Assembly (NCBI GenBank): GCA_030430205.1
Contig: JAUIGE010000021.1
Coordinates: forward strand, 1 to 64,000
Direction: 5' to 3'
DNA length: 64,000 bases
DNA from: Bacteroidia bacterium
GTDB taxonomy: Bacteria; Bacteroidota; Bacteroidia; J057
Positions 56,173 through 64,000 of this stretch are shown here, piece by piece. The translations under genes and the position numbers were made by a program. Every line of letters begins with the position of its first letter. Within the stretch, counting starts at the first letter, position 1. The notes beneath the pieces were generated by a model. That model was not told the DNA's origin. It saw only the letters and a program-made list of their open reading frames with translations, and did not search any database.

Positions 56173-56523
56173 TCAATTGATCTTGTCCCCATGCACCAAA
56201 TGGAACAAGGTATCCACTATCGCCTTTGCCCTGGGCAAAGGAAGTTGGGTGGCGCCTTGCACCTCGCGTACCGCGGAGGTCATGCTGCGGTCCTTGACCA
56301 GCTTGCGGACTTCCGCAAATTTTTCGCTCTGCACCTTATGCTTGCGCAAAAAACGGTCTATCTCATCCTCCTGCCCGATAGCGCGGGCCTGAGGAGAGCT
56401 GTCCAGGCTTGCTAATGCCTGCTTGGGAGGCAGTTGGGCTGAGGCTTCTGCGCCTCCTATAGCGTCGCCGCAGGCCCACATACCCAAACTCAATATCAGT
56501 ATCAAAAAATATTTCATATTCAT
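56173..56523 (-). CDS. Small helical lipoprotein, unknown function
   Basis: A 116-residue lipoprotein from the Met at 56523 (the longer frame to 56616 runs into the next gene). The lipobox is LGMWAC. The mature part is helical and charged (EIDRFLRKHKVQSEKFAEVR), ending AIVDTLFHLVHGDKIN. No family recognised. It lies 40 bases from the phosphatase stop on the same strand. Confidence 0.6.
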   Translation of the reverse strand: MNMKYFLILILSLGMWACGDAIGGAEASAQLPPKQALASLDSSPQARAIGQEDEIDRFLRKHKVQSEKFAEVRKLVKDRSMTSAVREVQGATQLPLPRAKAIVDTLFHLVHGDKIN

Positions 56524-56563
56524 TCTTGTTGTAAAGAGGTACACAGAAAACCTACATTTTTCC

Positions 56564-57892
56564 CTAAATCTGCGCCTCAATCTGCTCTTCCCAAATCTTT
56601 TTCCCAAAACTGTCATAGAGCATCAGTTTGGCTTTTCGGCGGCCTTCCAGGCCATAGACTTCAATCAGACCAAAAGCGCGTTCTCCAAAACCTGTGCCTC
56701 TGGCGCGAAAGCCGTTACCGTTTTCTGGCTGATACGCTTTGGCAGTAAGCGGAGAGACTGTCATGTCATAGATACGAATTCCGTCTTTGCTATAAACGGA
56801 TAATTCGGAGCTTTGCATATCTCCTGTCAGGAAAATTACATTCTTGACCTTGTTGCGGATAATGGCGTCAAGCAGGTACTGCCGCTCTTTGGGCGCGATA
56901 TGGAAGTAAGTTTCAAACTTATCGAGGTTGCTGATCACCTGTCCGCCGATGCACACAAATTTGAAACTGGCAGTAGAACTGACAAGGCTCTCAATCAACC
57001 AGTCGAGTTGTTCTTTGCCCAAAATCGTGGGTTCTGTACTCTGAATGCCGTTAGGCGTGCGGAAATAGCGGTTGTCAAGCAGAAAAAATTGACAATCTTC
57101 TCTTTCAAAGGAGGTAGTAATTCCTTGATTTCCGTTAATTCCGGCAGTGGGGTTTCCCCAAAACATATTGAAAGCCTTCAGTGAGGTTTCCTTTTGGCGG
57201 AAAGTGCGGTCACCGTCATTGGGCCCATAATCATGGTCATCCCAGATGGCATAATTGGCCATGGAAGCCATGAGAGGCTGTAGCTCAGGCCTGGCACGCA
57301 TCTGTGAATATCGATAATTGATTCCGGTTTCAGTATACCAATCCGCTTCGCGGTAATAGAGGTTATCTCCTAACCACATCATGAAATCGGGTTCTTTTTT
57401 GACAATCTCATCAAAGATCTGATAGCCCCCGCCATAAGGTGTGCCATCCCGATCGTATTTGGCGTCATTGACGAAGTTGCAACTTCCCAGCGCAAAGCGC
57501 AGGAGGGGAGGAGTTGATTTGAACCGCCAATCGCTGGGCGTTTTGAATTTCAACCGATGATCAAAAGTCACTTCTCTGCCATTCAGATAAAGGCGGTAGC
57601 CATAGGTCTGGCCTGGTTGTACTTCTGTCGCGACAAGCCTGGCAATGTACTGCTCAAAAGAATTGGTGCGATATTCAATGGTCTGAAAAGACAAAGTCGG
57701 ACTTTGAAGATCGTAATAATCGAAGCGGACAGTGGCAGGGCCTGTCGTTTGTACCCATAAAAGCGCTTCGCGCATTTCCGTATAACCTACCATCGGACCT
57801 GCTTTGAGCAGGGTATTACTTGTATAGCGTCCTTGTGAAAAAAGGGCATGCGCACTGAGGAGCATACATAGGGCAAATAGCGTTTTACGCAT
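56564..57892 (-). CDS. PhoD-like alkaline phosphatase/metallophosphatase
   Basis: A 442-residue exported phosphoesterase (signal peptide to ~20). An N-terminal beta domain (RYTSNTLLKAGPMVGYTEMR) is followed by the metallophosphatase core: LGSCNFVND, MMWLGDNLYYREADW, AIWDDHDYGPNDGDR, and VIFLTGDMQSSELS. These Asp, Asn and His residues match the PhoD metal site. It probably releases phosphate from extracellular esters. The usual C-terminal PhoD Tat signal is absent; a Sec signal is seen. Confidence 0.88.
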   Translation of the reverse strand: MRKTLFALCMLLSAHALFSQGRYTSNTLLKAGPMVGYTEMREALLWVQTTGPATVRFDYYDLQSPTLSFQTIEYRTNSFEQYIARLVATEVQPGQTYGYRLYLNGREVTFDHRLKFKTPSDWRFKSTPPLLRFALGSCNFVNDAKYDRDGTPYGGGYQIFDEIVKKEPDFMMWLGDNLYYREADWYTETGINYRYSQMRARPELQPLMASMANYAIWDDHDYGPNDGDRTFRQKETSLKAFNMFWGNPTAGINGNQGITTSFEREDCQFFLLDNRYFRTPNGIQSTEPTILGKEQLDWLIESLVSSTASFKFVCIGGQVISNLDKFETYFHIAPKERQYLLDAIIRNKVKNVIFLTGDMQSSELSVYSKDGIRIYDMTVSPLTAKAYQPENGNGFRARGTGFGERAFGLIEVYGLEGRRKAKLMLYDSFGKKIWEEQIEAQI

Positions 57893-57992
57893 AAGATATT
57901 TGTTAATATGAAGTATTAAGATACAGAATATCCTCTAATTTATTCCTTCCACCCGAAAATACAAAGGCTTGTTAATTCAGACTTTGGCTTTA

Positions 57993-58517
57993 TTATCCAC
58001 CGATCTGCATTTTTATCAGTTGAATCAGCTTGTTAGGAGCTAAGTCTTCAGCGGTTAATGTATGCCTGGCTTGAAGGTAAAAGGCTTCTCTTTGCTGAAG
58101 TAATGTGTGGATAAATTGTTGAATGTCAGTAGGTTTTGTTCCTTTGAGTAAAGGTCTTTTGTCCCTGTCGGCGATAAGCCTTTCTCCCAATACCTGTATA
58201 GTGGGTTTGAGGTAAATGGTCGTTCCGTGTGCATTCATCCATTTCATATTATCTTCAAAACAAGGCGTCCCGCCCCCTGTAGCGACCAAATATTTCGCCT
58301 CCGGCAAAAAAGTCAATGCTTTCAGCAGGCTGCTTTCCAATTGCCGAAAATAGGCTTCCCCTTTTTCCTCAAAGATGTTTTTGATGCTTTTTCCTTCCCT
58401 TTTTTCTATCCATTCATCCAAATCCAAAAAGGTAATCCCCATTTCATCTGCCACAGCATGGCCCATCGTGCTTTTGCCCGAACCCATAAAGCCTATGAGG
58501 AAGAAGAGTTTGCTCAT
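57993..58517 (-). CDS. aroK: Shikimate kinase
   Basis: A 174-residue ATP-dependent kinase of the shikimate pathway. The Walker A is GFMGSGKST at 9-17. Asp-Leu-Asp-Glu follows in TFLDLDEWIEKREG, and the shikimate-binding VATGGGTPC and the lid DRDKRPLL are present. The gap to the permease is 19 bases, without functional linkage. Confidence 0.94.
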   Translation of the reverse strand: MSKLFFLIGFMGSGKSTMGHAVADEMGITFLDLDEWIEKREGKSIKNIFEEKGEAYFRQLESSLLKALTFLPEAKYLVATGGGTPCFEDNMKWMNAHGTTIYLKPTIQVLGERLIADRDKRPLLKGTKPTDIQQFIHTLLQQREAFYLQARHTLTAEDLAPNKLIQLIKMQIGG

Positions 58518-58536
58518 TTGTTCCGGTCATTTCATC

Positions 58537-59535
58537 CTAATCCTGCTTCACACGGGGGTCAAGTAAAGCATATAAAATATCCGTCAGGATACTGACAATA
58601 ACGAAGATACATCCGATACATATCGCAGCTCCTACGATCACAGGGAAGTCTTTGGTATTGAGGGCGTCGATGGTCAACTTTCCGATCCCCTGCCAGTTGA
58701 ATATATATTCGATGAAAAAAGCGCCAGCCAGAAGAGAGGCCAGCCATCCGGTGACGGATGTCAGAACCGGGTTTAGCGCATTGCGCAGGGCATGCCGAAA
58801 AAGAACGAGGCGCGGACTCAGGCCTTTGGCGCGGGCGGTACGGACATAGTCCGTCTTCAGTGCATCCAGCATGCTGCTGCGCGTGAGTTGGATAAACACG
58901 GCCAGAGGCCGTATCCCCAGCGCCAAAGCAGGCAAAAACAGGTTTTTGAAAACCAGCCTTCTTCCCTCCGAAAAAATATTTTCCTCAAAAATATAGCCTG
59001 TCGCATTCAAGCCCGTAAAATCGCGCCACAGCACGGCAAACAGCCAGGCTATCAAAACGCCCATAAAAAAAGAGGGCGCAGAAATCCCCAAAACCGAGCC
59101 TGACAAAATCAGGCTGTCCCATCGCGTGCCATAGCGCAAAGCCGCTATGACCCCCAGCGTGATGCCCAGCAGCGCTGCAAACAGCATCGCAGCCAGCGCC
59201 AGGATGAAGGTGCCTTCCATCCGGTCAGCAATCATATCCACAACCGGCCTGCCGCTTTGAAAAGAAAGCCCCATAGCGGGCTTTTTGATCGCCAAATTCC
59301 CATCTACCATCCCGATAGGAGAAAGTTCATTCAGGTACACCAGGTACTGCGTTCCCAAAGGTTTATCCAGCCCATATTTGATCCGGATATTCATCTTGGT
59401 TTGCTCATCCGCACCTTCTTCCACCAGGTACTCGACTGGATCGCCCAGCGTATAAAATATGATGAATAGCAGACTTACTATCCCCCAAATGATGAGGATT
59501 CCCTGAAGCAGCCGGCTGAAGATGAATTTTAGCAA
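58537..59535 (-). CDS. DppB/OppB-type ABC transporter permease
   Basis: A 332-residue membrane protein with six helices. The conserved inner loop ending in the EAA-like motif is DYVRTARAKGLSPRLVLFRH, and an N-terminal DppB region has FSRLLQGILIIWGIVSLLF. The long periplasmic loop (~residues 30-100) is family-typical. The companion permease, ATPase and binding protein are not in the window, so peptide or nickel transport is only inferred. Confidence 0.88.
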   Translation of the reverse strand: MLKFIFSRLLQGILIIWGIVSLLFIIFYTLGDPVEYLVEEGADEQTKMNIRIKYGLDKPLGTQYLVYLNELSPIGMVDGNLAIKKPAMGLSFQSGRPVVDMIADRMEGTFILALAAMLFAALLGITLGVIAALRYGTRWDSLILSGSVLGISAPSFFMGVLIAWLFAVLWRDFTGLNATGYIFEENIFSEGRRLVFKNLFLPALALGIRPLAVFIQLTRSSMLDALKTDYVRTARAKGLSPRLVLFRHALRNALNPVLTSVTGWLASLLAGAFFIEYIFNWQGIGKLTIDALNTKDFPVIVGAAICIGCIFVIVSILTDILYALLDPRVKQD

Positions 59536-59540
59536 AAGGA

Positions 59541-59575
59541 AAGAAGATTAGTAGATGAGAGGATTAGCAGATTTG
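59541..59575. repeat. Purine-rich GATGAGAGGATTAG repeat, copy 1
   Basis: The short gap between the permease and ruvB holds GATGAGAGGATTAG and related GATTAG/GATT units. The same 14-base text recurs at 61309-61373 in a hairpin. Confidence 0.5.
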
Positions 59576-59579
59576 CACA

Positions 59580-60596
59580 TTAAAAGAGACTTGCCTGGTC
59601 TCCCAGTTGATTGGGGGTTCTGCCGAAGTGATGATAGGCCCGCTCTGTCGCTACGCGACCTCTTGCTGTGCGCTTGATAAAGCCCTCCATGATGAGGTAA
59701 GGCTCATAGACCTCTTCTATGGTCTCGGCTTCCTCACCCGCTGATGCGGCGATGGAATTGAGCCCGACGGGGCCTCCTTTGAATTTATCTATGATCGTCA
59801 GCAGGATTTTGTTGTCCATATCGTCGAGGCCGGCCTCGTCTACTTCGAGCGCTTTGAGCGTCATTTTGGCGATCTCCATATCGATGCGGCCATCGCCTTT
59901 TACCTGGGCGAAGTCGCGTGTCCGCCGCAGCAGGCGGTTGGCGATACGGGGCGTGCCGCGGCTGCGGCGCGAGATCTCGAGGGCTGCATCGGTCTCGATG
60001 GGGACATTCATGACATGGGCAGATCGTATGACGATCTTCTGAAGGGTCTCCGCATCATAATATTCCAACCTGGAATTGATGCCAAATCGCGCCAGCATGG
60101 GCGAGGTAAGCAACCCGGCCCGGGTCGTAGCCCCAATCAGGGTGAAGGGATTCAGCCCGATCTCAATGCTGCGCGCATTGGGGCCTGTCTCCACCATGAT
60201 GTCAATCTTGAAGTCCTCCATGGCGGAGTAGAGGTACTCTTCGATCACAGGCGAAAGCCTGTGGATTTCGTCTATGAAAAGGACATCGCCTTTTTCGAGA
60301 TTGGTGAGCAGACCGGCGAGGTCGCCGGGTTTTTCCAGCACAGGACCGGAGGTCGTGGTGATGCCCGCCGCCAATTCATTGGCGATAATAAACGAAAGCG
60401 TCGTTTTGCCAAGGCCCGGAGGGCCATGGAGCAACACATGATCCAGTGGCTCCCCTCGCAGTTTGGCAGCTTTTACAAATATCTTCAGATTCTGCGTCAA
60501 TTTCTTTTGACCAGTAAATTCCTCAAAATGCTGAGGACGCAATTGCTGCTCAAAATCAGAGGAAAAAGAATTCGGATCTAGTAGGTCGTTTCGCAT
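59580..60596 (-). CDS. ruvB: Holliday-junction branch-migration ATPase RuvB
   Basis: A 338-residue AAA+ motor, normal length for the family, from the Met at 60596 ([11 protein letters not shown]). A frame to 60800 adds 68 residues encoded by the upstream repeat and is not believed. Walker A is GPPGLGKT at 58-65, followed by [17 protein letters not shown] and a winged-helix C-domain ([16 protein letters not shown]). With RuvA (not here) it drives branch migration. Confidence 0.96.
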   Translation of the reverse strand: MRNDLLDPNSFSSDFEQQLRPQHFEEFTGQKKLTQNLKIFVKAAKLRGEPLDHVLLHGPPGLGKTTLSFIIANELAAGITTTSGPVLEKPGDLAGLLTNLEKGDVLFIDEIHRLSPVIEEYLYSAMEDFKIDIMVETGPNARSIEIGLNPFTLIGATTRAGLLTSPMLARFGINSRLEYYDAETLQKIVIRSAHVMNVPIETDAALEISRRSRGTPRIANRLLRRTRDFAQVKGDGRIDMEIAKMTLKALEVDEAGLDDMDNKILLTIIDKFKGGPVGLNSIAASAGEEAETIEEVYEPYLIMEGFIKRTARGRVATERAYHHFGRTPNQLGDQASLF

Positions 60597-60600
60597 AGTC

Positions 60601-60737
60601 AAAAATAGGAAAAAGAAAAGAGAAGCGAGAAAAGAGAATAGAGAAAAGAGAATAGAGAAAAGAGAAGCGAGAAAAGAGAAGCGAGAAAAGAGAATAGAGA
60701 AAAGAGAATAGAGAAAAGAGAATAGAGAAAAGAGGCA
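60601..60737 (+). repeat. 14-bp tandem purine repeat array upstream of ruvB
   Basis: About seven copies of a 14-base unit AGAGAAAAGAGAAT, some with CG in place of the first AG and G in place of the last T. It runs through the ruvB 5' region. A pyrimidine block on the other side (60750-60783) is its approximate complement. Confidence 0.85.
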
Positions 60738-60883
60738 AAAACAATTGCATCTGCTCTCTCCTCTCTGCTCTCTCCTCTTTCTTCTTAAAAGTTTAAACAT
60801 TAATTTTGCACCGGCAATAAACTTTATCGAAGCGTATTCGTTTTGCCATCAATTATTGTTTAGTCTAAATAAAAATATCAATT

Positions 60884-61300
60884 ATGTCAATGTATCCTGA
60901 ACATCTCGTTGCGCCGATGCGCTCTGAACTTACTGACGGTGGTCTGGTAGACCTGAAGTCAGCAGAAGAGGTAGATAATGTTATGAAACAGAAAGGCACC
61001 GTTTTGATGGTGGTCAACTCTGTTTGTGGCTGTGCTGCTGGTGCTGCACGTCCCGGCGTACTTCACGCCCTCAATACCGGCAAGAAGCCAGAACATACCT
61101 ACACCGTTTTTGCGGGAGTAGCTACAGAAGCCACCAAAAGAGCACGTGAGTACATGCTTCCTTATCCTCCTTCTTCTCCATGTGTGGCTTTATTCAAAGA
61201 CGGTAATCTCGTACACATGATCGAGCGTCATCATATCGAAGGCCGCCCGGCTGCGCTGATCTCAGCCAATTTGAAGGCCGCTTTTGAAGAATATTGCTAA
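60884..61300 (+). CDS. BrxA/BrxB-family bacilliredoxin
   Basis: A 138-residue thioredoxin-like protein with the CGC active site at Cys48-Gly-Cys50 (NSVCGCAAGAARP), the diagnostic motif of bacilliredoxins that remove low-molecular-weight thiols from proteins. SPCVALFKDGNLVHMIERHH is also conserved. Bacteroidota lack bacillithiol in many species, so the natural thiol is uncertain. Confidence 0.92.
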   Translation: MSMYPEHLVAPMRSELTDGGLVDLKSAEEVDNVMKQKGTVLMVVNSVCGCAAGAARPGVLHALNTGKKPEHTYTVFAGVATEATKRAREYMLPYPPSSPCVALFKDGNLVHMIERHHIEGRPAALISANLKAAFEEYC

Positions 61301-61308
61301 GAGCTAAG

Positions 61309-61373
61309 TTGATGAGAGGATTAGTAGATGGAAGAATCAATCCTCCAATCCTCTCATCCTCTAATCCTCTTCA
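61309..61373. terminator. Hairpin built from the GATGAGAGGATT repeat, between convergent genes
   Basis: GATGAGAGGATT (starting at 61312) pairs with AATCCTCTCATC about 25 bases later. It lies between the convergent bacilliredoxin and lipoprotein genes, and its far end overlaps the lipoprotein stop at 61361. It could stop both transcripts. Confidence 0.45.
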
Positions 61374-62629
61374 ATTAATTCCGCTACATGCCCGTCCTCC
61401 TCTCTCGCATCTTCTGCAAGGTATTTGCTTCCGGTCATATAGCCTGCTATGGCAAAGTCAGTTGTATCCAGCGGCTGTGGGCCGCTCAAGCCTATTTGCC
61501 AGCCCTTACCATAGGTAAATTTGAATAAATAAAAATTGCTTTCCTGCTGATCATCAGCGGTCTGATGGCTAAAACGCCGGATCAGGCTGATGCCTTCAGG
61601 GTAGCTGGCCCGATGCTCGGGCATCTTGAGCCATCCCGCCAGATCGCCTTCGGCGAAGGCTTGCTGCGTCAGAAATTCCGCAGGAAAATGCTGCTCCAGT
61701 TCCGCTTCTTTCAGCACTTCATAGAGCCGATTGCGGTAGCGAAAATCGCCTGCCAGCTCATGCAAATCCTGCCTGCAACCCGTCGTATCGCCATGGAGGC
61801 GAATCAGAAGGGCGAAAAGCCGCACCTCAATATCGTTGTCTTCACTAGCCAGGGCTATCACCTGCTGGGTGCTGCTTTCAGCGGGAAAATAACTCAGGCA
61901 TTTCATGCTGGTGGCCATGAGGGTATTGGCAAGCATATAGCTTCTGCTGCCTGGGGCATAGCGATCCCGGCGTTTTCGCTGGGCGCGATAGACTTCACGT
62001 ATCGGCAACAGATCGTCTTTGATGACTTCAGGTAAAATGTCTCCTTCTTCCAGGCCTACCCGTAGGCATTCCAGCACAGGAAAGCAGTAGCTGCTTTTTT
62101 CGACCAGCGCCAATGCCGCCGGAAATAGCACACTGCTATGCGCAGGTTCTGTTATGATAGGAGTGAAAAAATGATCAGCATAGGCTGCCATATTTTTGGG
62201 ATCAAGAAGAAGAAGTTCGATAAATGCTGCAAGAGAGCCTTCTGTATTGATGTTGCACAGGGTTTGCAAAGCCGTTCGCTTCATGAAGTAGTTGGTTTCC
62301 CAAAGCATAAACTGCTCCTTCAGGAAAGCAGGAGTACTTTCATCATTGACGCTTTCCAGCAGGCCGATCAGCCTTGCCTTGCTGCTGCGCTCCCGCAGGC
62401 TGTCGTCAGGGTAATTGAGGCGTATGCCCGCATAGAGGGTCGGGAGGTCTTTTTGAAGCAGCATGCTTCGGTCCAGGGCCTGAAAGATGGAATCTTTCTG
62501 TGAGTTGGAAGCCCGATCCAACCGTTGGATCAAAGATTCTACATTGCGCCCTTCATTGCCACCCATATTGCAACTAAGGATGAGGACTGTCAGGAAGGTA
62601 AAAAGGAATATTCTGCTTATCAGCTTCAT
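61361..62629 (-). CDS. Lipoprotein with helical repeats, unknown function
   Basis: A 422-residue lipoprotein (lipobox LSCN, Cys20). The body is alpha-helical with regularly spaced leucines (ALQTLCNINTEGSLAAFIEL, and QQVIALASEDNDIEVRLFAL), suggesting HEAT-like repeats. No catalytic motif is seen. It runs convergent to the bacilliredoxin gene and divergent from the oxidoreductase gene, with 62 bases between starts. Confidence 0.6.
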   Translation of the reverse strand: MKLISRIFLFTFLTVLILSCNMGGNEGRNVESLIQRLDRASNSQKDSIFQALDRSMLLQKDLPTLYAGIRLNYPDDSLRERSSKARLIGLLESVNDESTPAFLKEQFMLWETNYFMKRTALQTLCNINTEGSLAAFIELLLLDPKNMAAYADHFFTPIITEPAHSSVLFPAALALVEKSSYCFPVLECLRVGLEEGDILPEVIKDDLLPIREVYRAQRKRRDRYAPGSRSYMLANTLMATSMKCLSYFPAESSTQQVIALASEDNDIEVRLFALLIRLHGDTTGCRQDLHELAGDFRYRNRLYEVLKEAELEQHFPAEFLTQQAFAEGDLAGWLKMPEHRASYPEGISLIRRFSHQTADDQQESNFYLFKFTYGKGWQIGLSGPQPLDTTDFAIAGYMTGSKYLAEDAREEDGHVAELIEED

Positions 62630-62691
62630 CTTTTAATTCAAATTTTGCTCAAAATTAAGCGCAATTTAGGACTATTTCCTATTTTGTCGCC

Positions 62692-63672
62692 ATGCTCAAA
62701 GTAGGACTCGTAGGAGCAGGTCATTTAGGGAAAATCCATTTGCGCCTGCTACAAGAAATCCCAACCATTGAATTGGTGGGATTTTATGATACAGATGAAA
62801 AAGTTGCGGCGAAGGTAGCTGAGGAGTTTGGGGAAAAGGCATTTCCTACCATGGAATCGCTGATCGCTGAAATAGACGCCCTCGATATCGTCACCCCGAC
62901 CATCAATCATTTTGTATGTGGACAAAAAGCCCTGCAGGCGGGGAAACATATTTTTGTGGAAAAACCGCTTGCCCATACACTCGAAGAAGCAGAAAAACTG
63001 CTTCAGATGGCGGAAGAAATAGGCGTTATCGCCCAGGTAGGGCATGTGGAGCGCTTCAATCCCGCCTTCCTGGCAGTAGACGGCAATACCCTCAATCCGA
63101 TGTTTATCGAAGGCCACCGCCTGGCTCAATACAACCCTCGCGGCACAGATGTGTCGGTTGTTTTGGATCTGATGATCCATGACCTGGATGTGGTGCTGAG
63201 TGTGGTAAATTCTCCCATCAGTCACATCAGCGCCTCCGGCGTCTCTGTGGTCAGTCAGTCACCTGACATCGCCAATGCCCGCATCGAGTTCGCCAACGGC
63301 TGCGTCGCCAACCTCACGGCAAGCCGTATCTCGCTCAAAAATATGCGCCGCCTGCGCTTCTTCCAGCAAAGCGCCTATGTAGCGGTCGATTTCCTCAAAA
63401 AGGAAACCGAGCTGGTGCGCCTCACCGACGATAAGCCCGCCTCGCCTATGGCATTCGAAGTGAATACCGGCGATCAAAAACGCTATTTGCTCTATGAAAA
63501 GCCCGCCTCACCGCCTGTCAATGCCATCAAAATGGAGCTGGAAGAATTTGCCAATTCTATCATGTCAGATGCGCCCGTGCGCGTATCGCTGCGCGATGGC
63601 TACAAGGCGCTGAAAGCGGCTTATGAGATTGTGGAGAAAATTGAGGCGCGGCGGGGGATGTTTGGGGAATGA
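62692..63672 (+). CDS. Gfo/Idh/MocA-family oxidoreductase
   Basis: A 326-residue NAD(P)-dependent dehydrogenase. The Rossmann motif GAGHLG is at 8-13 and the family signature EKPLA starts at Glu90, with Lys91 as the catalytic lysine. The second domain has DLMIHDLDVVLS, the substrate-binding helix. Such enzymes act on sugars or inositols. A sugar epimerase-like gene runs convergent just beyond it. Confidence 0.92.
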   Translation: MLKVGLVGAGHLGKIHLRLLQEIPTIELVGFYDTDEKVAAKVAEEFGEKAFPTMESLIAEIDALDIVTPTINHFVCGQKALQAGKHIFVEKPLAHTLEEAEKLLQMAEEIGVIAQVGHVERFNPAFLAVDGNTLNPMFIEGHRLAQYNPRGTDVSVVLDLMIHDLDVVLSVVNSPISHISASGVSVVSQSPDIANARIEFANGCVANLTASRISLKNMRRLRFFQQSAYVAVDFLKKETELVRLTDDKPASPMAFEVNTGDQKRYLLYEKPASPPVNAIKMELEEFANSIMSDAPVRVSLRDGYKALKAAYEIVEKIEARRGMFGE

Positions 63673-63679
63673 TTTTTTC

Positions 63680-63776
63680 TCTATTCTCTCCTCTCTATTC
63701 TCTCCTCTCTATTCTCTCCTCTCTATTCTCTCCTCTCTATTCTCTCCTCTCTATTCTCTATCCTCTCCTCTCCCCA
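63680..63776 (+). repeat. 14-bp tandem pyrimidine repeat array
   Basis: Five exact copies of CTATTCTCTCCTCT followed by degenerate copies. The reverse complement, AGAGGAGAGAATAG, differs from the array at 60601 only by GG for AA, so both belong to one family on opposite strands. The array supplies the last codons of the partial gene at 63751. Confidence 0.9.
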
Positions 63777-64000
63777 AAAACGCCTTCCCCGTTTCCTCAA
63801 TCACCTCATCAATAGGCGTATAGCTCAGGCCCAGCTGATGTGCTTTTTCTCCATGGTAAAAAGTCTGCTGATGGGAGCTGCGAAGGGTTTCGCGGGTGAT
63901 GAGGGCTGTCCTGCCTCGCAGGTATGCGAGCATTTCGGAAGCCCAGCCGAGGGGCTGGAGGAGGAATGGCGGAAAGAGAATGCCCGGCGGTTTTTTGCCG
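63751..64000 (-). CDS. NAD-dependent epimerase/dehydratase, C-terminal part (runs off the window)
   Basis: The 83 C-terminal codons of a minus-strand gene whose start lies beyond 64000. The text (SEMLAYLRGRTALITRETLR, and SYTPIDEVIEETGKAFLGRG) matches the tail of sugar epimerase / dihydroflavonol-reductase-like SDRs. The stop lies inside the tandem repeat. The substrate is unknown. Confidence 0.75.
   Translation of the reverse strand, partial: GKKPPGILFPPFLLQPLGWASEMLAYLRGRTALITRETLRSSHQQTFYHGEKAHQLGLSYTPIDEVIEETGKAFLGRGEDRE

Noticed and set aside
60597-60800. A 68-residue N-terminal extension of RuvB (repetitive Leu-Phe-Ser)
   Set aside because: It is the translation of the tandem repeat. 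RuvB has normal length from the Met at 60596.
1-64000. CRISPR arrays, rRNA genes or riboswitches
   Set aside because: No spaced direct-repeat array, rRNA text or known riboswitch core was seen.

Overview
The window looks like chromosomal DNA of a Bacteroidota bacterium, most likely near the Saprospiria. The evidence is several secreted proteins ending in type IX secretion (T9SS) sorting domains, a menG-porT gene pair, many lipoproteins, RND pumps with Bacteroidota-style domain fusions, and one near-consensus TTG-N19/20-TAnnTTTG promoter. No replicon-level marker is visible, so the species is not assigned.

The layout falls into four parts. (1) 1-22.5 kb is an AT-rich metal-resistance region. 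It holds a Czc-type efflux operon (CzcA-CzcC fusion, CzcB, CzcN-like methyltransferase, P1B-2 ATPase). A copper block follows: CopA, an HMA protein, a Cys-rich HYC_CC_PP protein, a DUF3347 lipoprotein, and a set of three MbnP-like proteins, one MbnH-like di-heme enzyme and one beta-propeller protein. An amino-acid permease and a multicopper oxidase fused to an outer-membrane barrel close the part. (2) 22.5-28.4 kb is decayed mobile DNA (DinD-like, helix-turn-helix and IS91 remnants). It surrounds a complete three-gene CBASS system (HNH-SAVED effector, CD-NTase, stand-alone E2) and a methyltransferase gene framed like an integron cassette.

(3) 28.4-49.1 kb starts with a second, Cus-like efflux operon with two His-rich proteins. 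Next, all on the minus strand, come a CHAT protease / membrane protein / TPR trio and a type I restriction-modification system interrupted by a REP-associated transposase that carries a palindrome in its own reading frame. A tyrosine recombinase lies beside tRNA-Leu(UAA), which probably marks the island edge. (4) 49.1-64 kb is higher-GC core chromosome: engB, menG, porT, an arginyl-transferase-like gene, surE, an SDR, a PhoD-like phosphatase, aroK, a DppB-type permease, ruvB, a bacilliredoxin and an oxidoreductase. Its intergenic gaps carry purine/pyrimidine-skewed repeats, including two arrays of one 14-bp unit family.

Together the left two thirds read as an accessory region combining metal detoxification and phage defence, attached to a housekeeping segment at tRNA-Leu. 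The observations most worth following are the T9SS-exported MbnP set sharing one MbnH, the CHAT/membrane/TPR trio behind the restriction operon, the type II-short-like CBASS, the cassette-like methyltransferase and the in-frame palindrome in the REP transposase.
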